Origin: Ruminococcaceae bacterium UBA3329 | GTDB lineage: Bacteria > Bacillota > Clostridia > Oscillospirales > Acutalibacteraceae | DNA length: 26,381 nucleotides | NCBI GenBank assembly: GCA_002361875.1 | Contig: DERX01000058.1 | Coordinates: forward strand, 1 to 26,381 | Direction: 5' to 3' | Shown here: positions 9,003 through 16,224 of the stretch, piece after piece | How the letters are laid out: every line of letters begins with the position of its first letter | Numbering within the stretch: the stretch's first letter is position 1 | Notes under the pieces: generated by a model | Databases searched by the model: none | Told to the model about the DNA's origin: nothing | What the model saw: the letters and a program-made list of their open reading frames with translations, nothing else | Translations under genes and position numbers: made by a program

Positions 9003-9761
9003 TTAATCAGCTTCTTTTTTCTCCTTAAGTTGATTCACAAACCTTTTTTCGCCGACGGTATCCGCTTCATATTTCTTGCCGAGCACCGCAAAAACCGTTT
9101 TAAACATTGTGGCAATATCTCTCCAAAAGTTGAAATTTTCAATACTTTTTAAATTATAATACATCTTTTCGGGAAGTATTTTTTCTATATAAGCATCATC
9201 AATATTTTCAGCTCCGTCAAGCAATTTAGCCTCATCCTTATAAAATATACTTGCTTCAGAGGTAACTCCGGCGGGCAGCAGCAATGTAGCCATCATAACA
9301 GGAGCATATCTGTCAACATATTTCGCAACCTCGGGCCGAGTTCCGACAAAAGTCATATTTCCAAGGAACACATCTATCAGCTGGCTAATCTCGTCAAGAC
9401 GGCATTTTCTTATCAAACTGCCGATTTTTGTGACCCGACTGTCATTTTGTGCCGTAATCAAACCGCCGTTTTTATCCGCACCGTTAACCATAGTGCGAAA
9501 TTTATGTATGCGAAAGCGTTTTCCGTAAGCAGTAACACGCTCCTGCCGGTAAAACACCGGGCCAGGTGAATCAAGCTTTATGGCTATTGCCAAAACGAAA
9601 AAAAGCGGAGAAATCAGCACAAGCATAACAGCAGAAACAAAAATATCAAAAAATCTTTTTACTGCAAGACTGAATCGCTTTTTACAGAGAATATTGTAAT
9701 AATAGCGAACCTCTTCGGTCTGCATTTCGGGCGGCAATTCGTCCCATTCTCTTATCCGCAC
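9003..9761 (-). CDS. Undecaprenyl-phosphate sugar-1-phosphate transferase (initiating enzyme)
   Basis: A bacterial sugar transferase of 252 residues that should load the first sugar-1-phosphate onto undecaprenyl phosphate and so start the repeat unit. One membrane segment lies near residues 36-60 (KRFFDIFVSAVML onward). It is followed by the family motifs DSPGPVFYRQERV, FRIHKFRTM, CRLDEISQLIDV and GNMTFVGTRPEV. The usual PRP is TRP here. The size matches the monotopic core-domain class (PglC type) rather than long WbaP forms with extra membrane helices. The start is a GTG at 9761 with AAGGTGGG about 10 bases upstream, overlapping the stop of the aminotransferase gene. Confidence 0.9.
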   Translation of the reverse strand: MRIREWDELPPEMQTEEVRYYYNILCKKRFSLAVKRFFDIFVSAVMLVLISPLFFVLAIAIKLDSPGPVFYRQERVTAYGKRFRIHKFRTMVNGADKNGGLITAQNDSRVTKIGSLIRKCRLDEISQLIDVFLGNMTFVGTRPEVAKYVDRYAPVMMATLLLPAGVTSEASIFYKDEAKLLDGAENIDDAYIEKILPEKMYYNLKSIENFNFWRDIATMFKTVFAVLGKKYEADTVGEKRFVNQLKEKKEAD

Positions 9762-9776
9762 TTCTTGTGACCCACC

Positions 9777-10994
9777 TTAAATGTATTCTTTCAAAACTGT
9801 GCAGTATGTATTGATAATATACTCCACATCTTCATCTGTCAGCTTTGTGTGAAGCGGCAGTGTAATCTCATTCTCATATTGTGCATACGCATTGGGATAA
9901 TTTTCTATATTAAAGCCCATTTTTTTATATGCTGTATGCATCGGCAAAGGCTTATAATGAACATTGCACGAAATACCGCTTTCAGCCATTTTAACAATTA
10001 TCTCATTTCTCTGATCAACCTTAATATTAGGTATTCTCGTAATATACAAATGACCCGAAGATTCATAATCGTCAGTATAATGCTTAACTATTTCAACTCC
10101 GAGAGGCGCAAATGCCGTATCGTACTTTTCTATAATCTTTTTTCTGCGTTTAAGCATTTCAGGATAACGTTCAAACTGTTTAAGTCCTATTGCGGCAGTA
10201 ATATCCGTCATATTGCACTTATAGTATGTACCTACAACATCATATTCCCATGCGCCTAATTCTGTTTTAGTTAAAGCGTCTTTACTTTGCCCGTGCAGGC
10301 TTAAAAGCTGAATTTTTTTATAAATATCATCATTACTAATGCCGTCAACAGTACGCCAAGTTAAAGCACCACCCTCAGCAGTTGTAAAATTCTTAACCGC
10401 ATGAAAACTGAAGCTTGAAAAGTCAGCTACTGCTCCAACCATTTTCCCGTGATATTTTGCACCGAACGCATGAGCTGTGTCAGCTAATACGGCAATTCTG
10501 CCGAATTTTTTCTGAATATCATTTTTAGGTATAAATAAATCTTTTTTTCTCTCAACAATATCAAAAATTCTGTCATAATCACACGGTACGCCGCCGAGGT
10601 CAACAGGAATAACTGCTTTAGTCCTTTCGTTAATCGCCGCCTCAAGAGCATCATAATCCATCTGGAAGCTGTTTTTTTGTGTATCAATCAAAACAATTTT
10701 TGCACCCACATGGTCAATAACCGAAGCAGTTGCTGTGTATGTATAAGCAGAAGTGATAACTTCATCACCCTCTCCTATTCCCATAATGCGGAGCACCGTT
10801 TCGGCACAGGCAGTTTGAGAGTTAAGGCATACGCATTTTTCGGTTCCTATCCATTCGGCTATCAAATTTTCAAGTTTTTTTGTTCTCGGTCCTGTAGTAA
10901 TCCAACCGGAACGAAGAACCTCGGCTACCTCCGCAATCTCAAGTTCACCGATGTCCGGCGGACTGAACGGTATGTTTCTGATATTTTTCTTCAT
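9777..10994 (-). CDS. DegT/DnrJ/EryC1/StrS-family PLP-dependent sugar aminotransferase
   Basis: First gene of the polysaccharide operon. It resembles enzymes that aminate nucleotide-linked 4-keto-6-deoxy or 3-keto sugars. The PLP lysine is in FSFHAVKNFTTAEGG, Lys201 counting from the ATG at 10994, and the PLP-pyridine aspartate is in VLADTAHAFGA. The frame can be opened from a GTG at 11003, but AAAGGCG would then abut the start codon, whereas it is about 10 bases from the ATG at 10994, so I choose the latter (405 residues, a usual length). The leader from the promoter at 11104-11132 is about 100 bases. Substrate specificity (PglE-like or other) is not readable. Confidence 0.88.
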   Translation of the reverse strand: MKKNIRNIPFSPPDIGELEIAEVAEVLRSGWITTGPRTKKLENLIAEWIGTEKCVCLNSQTACAETVLRIMGIGEGDEVITSAYTYTATASVIDHVGAKIVLIDTQKNSFQMDYDALEAAINERTKAVIPVDLGGVPCDYDRIFDIVERKKDLFIPKNDIQKKFGRIAVLADTAHAFGAKYHGKMVGAVADFSSFSFHAVKNFTTAEGGALTWRTVDGISNDDIYKKIQLLSLHGQSKDALTKTELGAWEYDVVGTYYKCNMTDITAAIGLKQFERYPEMLKRRKKIIEKYDTAFAPLGVEIVKHYTDDYESSGHLYITRIPNIKVDQRNEIIVKMAESGISCNVHYKPLPMHTAYKKMGFNIENYPNAYAQYENEITLPLHTKLTDEDVEYIINTYCTVLKEYI

Positions 10995-11103
10995 AAAATT
11001 CACGCCTTTGTTTTATGCGAACTATTCAACTGTTTATATAACCTAAACTGTTAACTGATTTGTGTACAATTCAGCGATTTTACATAATTACGCATTATGA
11101 ATG

Positions 11104-11132
11104 ATTATATAATTTTATCGTATAAATGTCAA
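11104..11132 (-). promoter_or_regulatory. Consensus sigma-A promoter of the polysaccharide operon
   Basis: On the minus strand the sequence reads TTGACA (11127-11132), a 17-base spacer and TATAAT (11104-11109), a perfect consensus match. Transcription would start near 11097 and run through the aminotransferase and the rest of the cluster. The roughly 100-base leader contains AACAGTT twice with 18-base period (about 11025-11050) and an imperfect hairpin CATAAT/ATTATG at 11082-11098. Either could be an operator, but nothing decides this. Confidence 0.85.
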
Positions 11133-11165
11133 TATGCACTATACTAATATAGCTACATTTTATCA

Positions 11166-11194
11166 TTGACAAAATATTGTTTTTTTGTTATTAT
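11166..11194 (+). promoter_or_regulatory. Sigma-A promoter of the cohesin-like gene
   Basis: TTGACA at 11166-11171, a 17-base spacer and TATTAT at 11189-11194. The start codon follows 34 bases downstream, with AAGGGG at 11213-11218. The -35 boxes of this and the divergent polysaccharide promoter are only 33 bases apart, so one regulator could act on both. Confidence 0.82.
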
Positions 11195-11228
11195 TTTCGT
11201 ATAAACAAAAACAAGGGGCGTTATTTTT

Positions 11229-11993
11229 ATGAAAAAGAACTGTATTTCAAAAATTGCGGCAACAATGTTAATTATTTCTCTTATTTTAATATCTGCAATT
11301 CCTGCTTTTGCGGCTGAACCCACAAAGGTTAAGGTTGAAATTGCAGGCAATGACGGTCTTGTTTATGTCCGTATTACCGCTCCTGCGTCTTCAAACATTT
11401 CAACAATTTCCGTTCCGCTGAATTACGACAGTACAAAGCTTCAATTTAAGGAAATGAGTTATCTTAAAGACGATTCAATAATCAACTCAACAAATGCAGA
11501 AAAAGAAGGCACTGTTGTTGCAAACACGGTTATTGCAGAGTCGCTCACCGAGGAATCAAAAATATTTACATATGTTTTTAAGGTGTTGGACGGTGCTGCG
11601 GGAATATGTGAATTTTCATTCGGTACTGTAAAGGCAACCGATGTAAAAAATAATGCTGTTAATATTACATTTGACGGCAATCTTAAAGCTGAACTCTCAA
11701 CACTTAAGCCTTTATCTCCCGATAAAATCCAGTCATCCTTTGACCCCACCACACTGCCCGAAGAAATACCGACAGAATCAACAACAAAAGTTATACCTTC
11801 AGAGCCGAAAACAGAAGCAAATTCGAAGGATACAACACCTGCAACAACTGCTCCCGCTAAAGAAAATAAAGATAAACCGAATATTCCGAACACAACAAGA
11901 AAAGTTGCGGCGATTTCAACGGCATCAGCAGTTGCTGCCTTGGCAATAGCTGTTTCAGCGGTTGCTGTTAAAAAGAAAAAGGATAACGAATAA
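11229..11993 (+). CDS. Secreted cohesin-domain-like protein with C-terminal membrane anchor
   Basis: A 254-residue exported protein. Residues 1-28 form a signal peptide (KKNC, hydrophobic core, AFAAE cleavage region). Residues about 30-150 read as a single beta-rich domain of cohesin type: VKVEIAGNDGLVYVRI, the conserved SVPLNYDSTKLQF, then VVANTVIAES and ITFDGNLKAEL. A Thr/Pro/Glu/Lys-rich linker spans about 160-215. The end is IPNTTRK, a hydrophobic helix and KKKKDNE, which looks like a wall-sorting or membrane-anchor tail but has IPNTT in place of LPXTG. Cohesins bind dockerin modules of other proteins, so this could hold an enzyme or adhesin at the surface. No dockerin gene is in the window. 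The gene is followed by its own terminator. Confidence 0.78.
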   Translation: MKKNCISKIAATMLIISLILISAIPAFAAEPTKVKVEIAGNDGLVYVRITAPASSNISTISVPLNYDSTKLQFKEMSYLKDDSIINSTNAEKEGTVVANTVIAESLTEESKIFTYVFKVLDGAAGICEFSFGTVKATDVKNNAVNITFDGNLKAELSTLKPLSPDKIQSSFDPTTLPEEIPTESTTKVIPSEPKTEANSKDTTPATTAPAKENKDKPNIPNTTRKVAAISTASAVAALAIAVSAVAVKKKKDNE

Positions 11994-12061
11994 TTATTCG
12001 GCTTCTTAACAGCAAAACCGTTTACGAAGGCACAATTAAAACAGGACTATTTACCTTTTCG

Positions 12062-12094
12062 GACAGCCGCTTTTTCAGTGGCTGTCTGTTTTTT
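12062..12094 (+). terminator. Intrinsic terminator after the cohesin-like gene
   Basis: A 9-bp stem (12062-12070 with 12078-12086, one G-T pair) closes a 7-base loop and is followed by TGTTTTTT. It ends the cohesin transcript and lies immediately before the DinB-like gene. Confidence 0.85.
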
Positions 12095-12119
12095 GATATT
12101 TATAAAAAGGATAAAAACT

Positions 12120-12629
12120 ATGGAAAGAAGACTTGTAGAAACGCTGAAAAACGGAACGGAAATAATGTTTCATAATTTTTATGTAACGCTTGTGACCTGC
12201 GATATGGATTATGTACTTTGCGAAATGCCGATTTGGAAGCACTGCTACCACACCTTGCACTCCTGTGACAGGTGGTTTATTAACCCTGCAAAATATGAAG
12301 AGCCGTCTTTTCACGAAGAAGGACTTAACAGCCTTGACGTTATGAGCGAAAAGGTGCTTTCAAGAGAGGATTTGCTCCGCTATTTTGAACAGGTTAAATC
12401 TAAAATAATGGCTTATCTTGACACGCTAAATGACAAGGATTTATATGAAATTCCCGCAGGCTACATACACAACAGGCTTGAATGTATTATCGGGCAAATG
12501 CGCCATTTTTACTGCCATTTGGGAAACATAAACGCAACTACTATTATTGAAACGGGTAAATGGCCCAGAGTCGTCGGAATGAGTGCACTTACACAGGGAC
12601 TTGACAAAAACAATCTTTATGAGGAATAA
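12120..12629 (+). CDS. DinB-like (YfiT/DinB superfamily) putative metal-dependent protein
   Basis: A 169-residue protein. The DinB fold is a four-helix bundle with a three-histidine metal site. Here His47 in YHTLHSCDRWF and the pair His129/His133 in GQMRHFYCHLGNIN match the spacing of that triad. Members act as thiol-dependent S-transferases in some bacteria, but most are uncharacterised. The frame opens upstream at 12078 inside the preceding terminator; the ATG at 12120 has AAAAAGG about 9 bases upstream and is the natural start. No clear promoter is visible between the terminator and the gene, so some read-through may feed it. The substrate is unknown. Confidence 0.72.
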   Translation: MERRLVETLKNGTEIMFHNFYVTLVTCDMDYVLCEMPIWKHCYHTLHSCDRWFINPAKYEEPSFHEEGLNSLDVMSEKVLSREDLLRYFEQVKSKIMAYLDTLNDKDLYEIPAGYIHNRLECIIGQMRHFYCHLGNINATTIIETGKWPRVVGMSALTQGLDKNNLYEE

Positions 12630-12670
12630 AAAACGGTAAATGATATACTGAATTATGACGGATTTTTTAT

Positions 12671-12804
12671 GCCCTCCTTGTGCAAAGGAGGGTGGCGAGC
12701 GATGCTCGACGGGAGGATTGTAACACATAAAAAGGCTCAGTAAAAGTTATTAACAATCCCTCAGTCACTCGTACCTCGTGACAGCTCCCTTTACACAAGG
12801 GAGC
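12671..12804. repeat. Palindromic dispersed repeat (MITE-like) with about 50-bp imperfect inverted ends
   Basis: The left arm starts GCCCTCCTTGTGCAAAGGAG (12671-12690) and ends GGAGGATTGT at 12721. The right arm starts ACAATCCC at 12753 and ends ACAAGGGAGC at 12804. The arms are imperfect reverse complements, both ending in a CTTGTG.AAAGG core and meeting at GATTGT/ACAATC around a 31-base centre. GC content is higher than the flanks and no protein is encoded. I recall similar 'CCCTCCTTGTG...' palindromes scattered between genes in Ruminococcaceae genomes. It fills most of the 239-base gap between the DinB-like gene and the cupin gene. Confidence 0.75.
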
Positions 12805-12868
12805 CGGTTTTTCACACATTCAATTTACATTTTTCCTTAATTTTTTCAAAATATAAAACGGAGCAATT

Positions 12869-13237
12869 ATGGAATTTATAAACAAAGACAGTATAATAAA
12901 ATTAAAAAACACAGGTGTAACCTCTAAACAGATAATCTGTCCTGACAACTCAAACAGTGACAGGGTTACAATAACCGAGGTACATTTAGAGCCCGGGGCT
13001 GTGCAAAGCAGGCACTCGCACGAATATTCGGAACAAATTTGGTATGCGCTCAAAGGCAGCGGTAAATTACTGCTTGCCGAGGACGGCGAAATGACGTTTA
13101 CGGCAGGCGATGCGGTAAGATTTGAGCAAAACGATATACACGGATTACATAACGACTCAGATGAAGAATTTGTCTACATTTCCGTGACCTCACCACCCAT
13201 TGACTTCTCATACGCATACAAGGATAAAGAGAAATAA
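12869..13237 (+). CDS. Small cupin-domain protein
   Basis: A single-domain cupin of 122 residues. Motif 1 is HSHEYSEQIWYALKGSG with His49, His51 and Glu55 as likely metal ligands. Motif 2 is GDAVRFEQNDIHGLHN with His91 or His94. Single-domain cupins include dioxygenases, isomerases and small-molecule sensors, so no reaction can be assigned. GGAG at 12860-12863 sits 5 bases before the ATG. It lies between the palindromic repeat and the perR promoter and seems to be its own transcription unit; no terminator is evident after it. Confidence 0.8.
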   Translation: MEFINKDSIIKLKNTGVTSKQIICPDNSNSDRVTITEVHLEPGAVQSRHSHEYSEQIWYALKGSGKLLLAEDGEMTFTAGDAVRFEQNDIHGLHNDSDEEFVYISVTSPPIDFSYAYKDKEK

Positions 13238-13264
13238 ATTTACATAAAATTTTCAATTTAAGTA

Positions 13265-13292
13265 TTGACAATACTCTGAAAATATGTATAAT
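13265..13292 (+). promoter_or_regulatory. Sigma-A promoter of perR-rubrerythrin
   Basis: TTGACA at 13265-13270, a 16-base spacer and a perfect TATAAT at 13287-13292. The start site would fall near 13299, inside the adjacent Per box. Confidence 0.85.
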
Positions 13293-13296
13293 TAAA

Positions 13297-13311
13297 TTGT
13301 AATCATTACAA
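13297..13311. promoter_or_regulatory. Per box (PerR operator)
   Basis: TTGTAATCATTACAA is a perfect 7-1-7 inverted repeat and differs from the Bacillus Per-box consensus TTATAATNATTATAA at two symmetrical positions. It begins 4 bases after the -10 box, where bound repressor would block transcription start. It implies autoregulation of perR and peroxide control of the downstream rubrerythrin. Confidence 0.85.
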
Positions 13312-13340
13312 ATTAGTATTTGTTTTAATTTGGTGGTGTT

Positions 13341-13742
13341 ATGAATACTCAACAAATTACCGAAATTTTCAAAAGCAAGGGTTTAAAGCTTACACCTCAG
13401 CGTATTGCCGTCTACAAATTTCTGAAAGAAAATCCCATACACCCCGACGCATTGACGGTATATGAAAAAATGGTTGAGAGTAACCCGTCTTTTTCAAAAA
13501 CAACGGTTTACAACTGCCTGCAAACGCTCTGCGACTGCGGTCTTTTAATCCCCGTAAACATTGATAAGGACAAAATCCGCTTTGACGCCGACACGTCGTT
13601 CCACGGGCATTTTAAATGCACAAAATGCGGAGATATTTACGATTTTCAATGTACGGAAAGCAATGTTTGCGGAATCGAAGGCTTTGAAACTCTTCAAAAA
13701 GATGTATATTACAGCGGTATTTGCAAACGCTGTAAAAAATAA
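13341..13742 (+). CDS. perR: PerR peroxide-sensing repressor (Fur family)
   Basis: A 133-residue Fur-family protein with an N-terminal winged helix (KLTPQRIAVYKFL, then SKTTVYNCLQTL). The regulatory metal ligands of B. subtilis PerR (His37, Asp85, His91, His93, Asp104) fall at His34, Asp82, His88, His90 and Asp101 here, a constant offset of three. The structural zinc cysteines are CTKC (93, 96) and CKRC (128, 131). The aspartate at 101 in GDIYDF favours PerR over Fur, since PerR oxidises its histidines with Fe and peroxide. GGTGG precedes the ATG. The gene has its own promoter and Per box and is followed after 31 bases by reverse rubrerythrin, a known PerR target in clostridia. Confidence 0.92.
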   Translation: MNTQQITEIFKSKGLKLTPQRIAVYKFLKENPIHPDALTVYEKMVESNPSFSKTTVYNCLQTLCDCGLLIPVNIDKDKIRFDADTSFHGHFKCTKCGDIYDFQCTESNVCGIEGFETLQKDVYYSGICKRCKK

Positions 13743-13773
13743 AAATTTTTTATTTAAAAGGAGTAAAAATATT

Positions 13774-14313
13774 ATGGCAAAAAAGTATTACTGCCCCGTA
13801 TGCGGCTACGAAAGTGACGAACCCATTGAAATTTGCCCTATCTGCAAGGCAAAAATGGCTGTAAGAGAAGAAGGCAGTGAAATGGCTTGGGCTGCAGAGC
13901 ACGTTGTAGGAATTATTGACGGCGTTGACGAGGAAATCGTTCAGGGTCTTCGTGACAACTTCAACGGCGAGTGCAGCGAGGTTGGTATGTACCTTGCAAT
14001 GGCAAGAGTAGCTTTCAGAGAGGGCTATCCTGAAATCGGTCTTTACTGGGAAAAGGCTGCTTATGAAGAGGCTGAGCATGCAGCAAAGTTTGCTGAAATG
14101 CTTGGTGAGGTTGTAACAGACTCAACAAAGAAAAATCTTGAAATGCGTGCTGCTGCTGAAAACGGCGCAACACTCGGCAAGACAGAGCTTGCTAAAATGG
14201 CTAAGGCTGCAGGTCTTGATGCTATCCACGATTCAGTGCATGAGATGGCAAGAGATGAGGCAAGACATGGTAAGGCATTTGAGGGTCTTCTCAAGAGATA
14301 TTTTGCTGACTAA
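13774..14313 (+). CDS. Reverse rubrerythrin (NADH-linked peroxidase component)
   Basis: A 179-residue protein. A rubredoxin-like iron centre lies at the N-terminus (CPVC at 7-10, CPIC at 21-24), followed by a four-helix diiron domain. The diiron motifs are GECSEVGMYLAMAR, EEAEH and DEARHGKAFEGLL. The rubredoxin-first order is that of the 'reverse' rubrerythrins of clostridia, which reduce H2O2 (and help with O2) using electrons from NADH through a reductase. No reductase gene is adjacent. An upstream in-frame extension to 13561 overlaps perR and lacks an RBS; the ATG at 13774 has AAAAGGAG 10 bases upstream. It is likely cotranscribed with perR and ends at a strong terminator. Confidence 0.93.
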   Translation: MAKKYYCPVCGYESDEPIEICPICKAKMAVREEGSEMAWAAEHVVGIIDGVDEEIVQGLRDNFNGECSEVGMYLAMARVAFREGYPEIGLYWEKAAYEEAEHAAKFAEMLGEVVTDSTKKNLEMRAAAENGATLGKTELAKMAKAAGLDAIHDSVHEMARDEARHGKAFEGLLKRYFAD

Positions 14314-14329
14314 TCCAGTAACATCAATG

Positions 14330-14358
14330 GGTACGGTTGCAAAACCGTACCTTTTTTT
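14330..14358 (+). terminator. Intrinsic terminator of perR-rubrerythrin
   Basis: A perfect 9-bp stem (14330-14338 with 14343-14351) with a GCAA tetraloop (GNRA type), followed by seven T. Confidence 0.93.
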
Positions 14359-14368
14359 GCCTAAAAAT

Positions 14369-14398
14369 AAAACGGTATGGTTAAAGCCATACCGTTTT
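14369..14398 (-). terminator. Intrinsic terminator of the serine-acetyltransferase-like gene (possibly bidirectional)
   Basis: A 12-bp perfect stem (14369-14380 with 14387-14398) and 6-base loop. Read on the minus strand it is followed by ATTTTTAGG. It lies 36 bases after the minus-strand stop, back-to-back with the rubrerythrin terminator. Confidence 0.85.
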
Positions 14399-14433
14399 AT
14401 TTTGCTATTCACTTTAAATCAATACAACCATAC

Positions 14434-14967
14434 TCAGTCAATCTTCCATCTTCTGCCGACAAAACGACCTGCATTATCATAATGAATCACCTTTGCATAA
14501 TTACCGACTGCTGTTGCATTATCGGGAATTGATTTGGTAACCACACTGCCTGCTCCGATTGTCACATTGCTGCCTATCGTTACATCACCGACAATGCATA
14601 CATTCGGTCCGATATAGACATTGTCGCCGATTACCGCTGCTTTACCATCCGTTGAGCCGATTGTCAAGCCCTGTGAAAGATTCACATTATTTCCTATAAC
14701 GGCTGTCGGGTTAATTATAATTGTGGAAAAATGACCGATATACAAGCCATATCCGATTTTTACTGCTTTTGGTATCTGAAGAAATTTTTTATCACGATTA
14801 AGCTTATAGAGAAATTCGCCCCACAACCTGGACACCCCTGTTGTCTGACACATACGCAAAGCATACTGAAACCTGAAATTTCTGTTTCTCAGATAGCCCT
14901 TGACAAAAGTTTTAAAATCGCATTTTCCATAATATCGGAACAAATCGCTCTTGACATAATCATTCAT
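14434..14967 (-). CDS. Serine O-acetyltransferase-like hexapeptide transferase
   Basis: A 177-residue protein. The C-terminal half is a left-handed beta-helix built of hexapeptide repeats (IGYGLYIGH, AVIGNNVNL, GLTIGST, AVIGDNVYIGPNVCIVGDVTIGSNVTIGAGSVV). The catalytic-type histidine is in IGHFSTIIINP. The N-terminal helical part is short, unlike the long domain of full CysE, and resembles the CysE-like acetyltransferases often found with polysaccharide genes. It may O-acetylate serine or a sugar. It has a promoter (TTGCAT-N17-TATAAT), an SD GAGGAA 6 bases before the ATG and a terminator, so it is monocistronic. It is not next to cysteine synthase, so the cysteine role is open. Confidence 0.8.
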   Translation of the reverse strand: MNDYVKSDLFRYYGKCDFKTFVKGYLRNRNFRFQYALRMCQTTGVSRLWGEFLYKLNRDKKFLQIPKAVKIGYGLYIGHFSTIIINPTAVIGNNVNLSQGLTIGSTDGKAAVIGDNVYIGPNVCIVGDVTIGSNVTIGAGSVVTKSIPDNATAVGNYAKVIHYDNAGRFVGRRWKID

Positions 14968-15000
14968 AGAATATTCCTCTGCTTTATAGCTGTTTTAAAT

Positions 15001-15029
15001 ATTATAAGATATTTCGCTATTTAATGCAA
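15001..15029 (-). promoter_or_regulatory. Sigma-A promoter of the serine-acetyltransferase-like gene
   Basis: On the minus strand TTGCAT (15024-15029), a 17-base spacer and TATAAT (15001-15006). The start codon follows about 34 bases after the -10 box. Confidence 0.78.
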
Positions 15030-15098
15030 CTTAAATTAATTGCAGGCTTTCAAACCTTTAACGAATTATGAATTTTTAGTAATATTTAGAAAAAACTA

Positions 15099-15127
15099 TT
15101 GACAAAACCGAAAAATGGATATACTAT
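15099..15127 (+). promoter_or_regulatory. Sigma-A promoter of the hrcA operon
   Basis: TTGACA at 15099-15104, a 17-base spacer and TACTAT at 15122-15127 (TATACT at 15120-15125 is an alternative with 15 bases). The CIRCE operator starts 10 bases further on, at the expected transcription start. Confidence 0.8.
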
Positions 15128-15137
15128 AAGTACAGAG

Positions 15138-15164
15138 TTAGCACTCAGGTGTTAAGAGTGCTAA
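15138..15164. promoter_or_regulatory. CIRCE operator for HrcA
   Basis: TTAGCACTC, nine bases, GAGTGCTAA: a perfect match to the 9-N9-9 CIRCE consensus. HrcA bound here represses the operon until heat or misfolded protein occupies GroEL. It shows that the operon is autoregulated. Confidence 0.98.
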
Positions 15165-15192
15165 CAGATAAATTTCAAAAGAGGTGGAGGGT

Positions 15193-16224
15193 TTGATAAG
15201 CGAAAGACGTCTGGCAATACTCAATCTGATCATTGAGCATTATCTCAGCACGGGCGAGCCTATGGGTTCTAAAACACTATGTCAGCTTCTCCCCTACTCC
15301 GTGTCAAGTGCTACGGTAAGAAATGAAATGGCATATCTGTCTGAGCTGGGATTGCTTGAACAAAGGCACACCAGCGGCGGCAGAGTCCCCAGCAAGGCAT
15401 CATACAGATATTATATAGAAAGTATGATGGAGAAAAAGGACATCAGCGATTATGATGCCCAAAAAATCAAAGAGGAATTATCCGTTAACGCCGGTGATCC
15501 CGAACGACTTTTAAGCGATGCCGCAAGGCTGATTTCATCCTACACAAACTGCGTCGGCTTCAGCTGTGCATTGAAGGATGAGCTTGACTGCATACAGGGT
15601 GTTGACCTCATCCCTGCAGGCAACTCAAAGGCAATGCTTGTTATGCTTACAGTCGGCAGTAAAATCAAATCATCGCTTATTAATATGCCCTGTGCTATTG
15701 ATGATGATTTAAGATTTCTGTTCTACGAGGTTATGAACAGGCTGTTTATCGGAACACCGCTGACAGAGGTTAATCTGTCACTTGTTCAAAGTGCAATACT
15801 GATTGCCAAAAGCAGAGTTTTTGATTTACTGCCTGCACTGACATCACTTTGCTCGCTGTGCAGCGAGGCTTCACAAAGCAAGCTGAGTCTTGAGGGCGAA
15901 ACAAATCTGCTGTCACACGATGAGCTTGGCAGTGACGTTTACAGGCTGCTGTCCTTTTTAACAGATAAATCGCAGATGCTCAATCTGATTAAGCAATTCT
16001 CAAAGGGCAATGTTAAAACAGCACTGTTTATCGGTGACGAAAATCCGCTGTATGAAATGAAGAACACATCAACAATTCTTTCAAATTTCACCTACGGCAA
16101 CAATCAAAAGGCTGCACTGGGTATGATTGGCTCAACCAGAATTGATTACAAGCACATCATCCCCGTTGTCAGATATATATTAAACACAGTTGACACATTA
16201 CTCTCAAAAGGAGGTACGATATGA
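15193..16224 (+). CDS. hrcA: Heat-inducible transcription repressor HrcA
   Basis: A 343-residue protein with an N-terminal winged helix (SERRLAILNLIIEHYLSTGEP, then SSATVRNEMAYLSELGLLEQ and HTSGGRVPSKASYRYYI) and the C-terminal HrcA domain. It binds CIRCE and represses chaperone genes. The frame opens at a GTG at 15184, but that start lacks a clear SD. A TTG at 15193 has GAGGTGG 5-6 bases upstream and gives the family-typical N-terminus (M)ISERRLAIL, so I prefer 15193. The stop overlaps the grpE start in an ATATGA arrangement. It heads hrcA-grpE-dnaK-dnaJ, the usual Firmicutes order. Confidence 0.95.
   Translation: MISERRLAILNLIIEHYLSTGEPMGSKTLCQLLPYSVSSATVRNEMAYLSELGLLEQRHTSGGRVPSKASYRYYIESMMEKKDISDYDAQKIKEELSVNAGDPERLLSDAARLISSYTNCVGFSCALKDELDCIQGVDLIPAGNSKAMLVMLTVGSKIKSSLINMPCAIDDDLRFLFYEVMNRLFIGTPLTEVNLSLVQSAILIAKSRVFDLLPALTSLCSLCSEASQSKLSLEGETNLLSHDELGSDVYRLLSFLTDKSQMLNLIKQFSKGNVKTALFIGDENPLYEMKNTSTILSNFTYGNNQKAALGMIGSTRIDYKHIIPVVRYILNTVDTLLSKGGTI

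Noticed and set aside
9849..10259. 136-codon plus-strand ORF inside the aminotransferase gene
   Set aside because: Antisense to a well-supported enzyme gene, with no SD and a composition typical of a shadow frame.
11459..11893. 144-codon minus-strand ORF inside the cohesin-like gene
   Set aside because: Antisense frame created by the Thr/Ser-rich linker; the plus-strand gene has promoter, SD, signal peptide and terminator.
12441..12728. 95-codon minus-strand ORF over the DinB-like gene and the palindromic repeat
   Set aside because: It starts inside the repeat and is antisense to a gene with conserved histidines.
13561..13773. Upstream in-frame extension of rubrerythrin
   Set aside because: It overlaps perR and lacks an SD, while ATG 13774 has AAAAGGAG and gives the normal rubrerythrin N-terminus.
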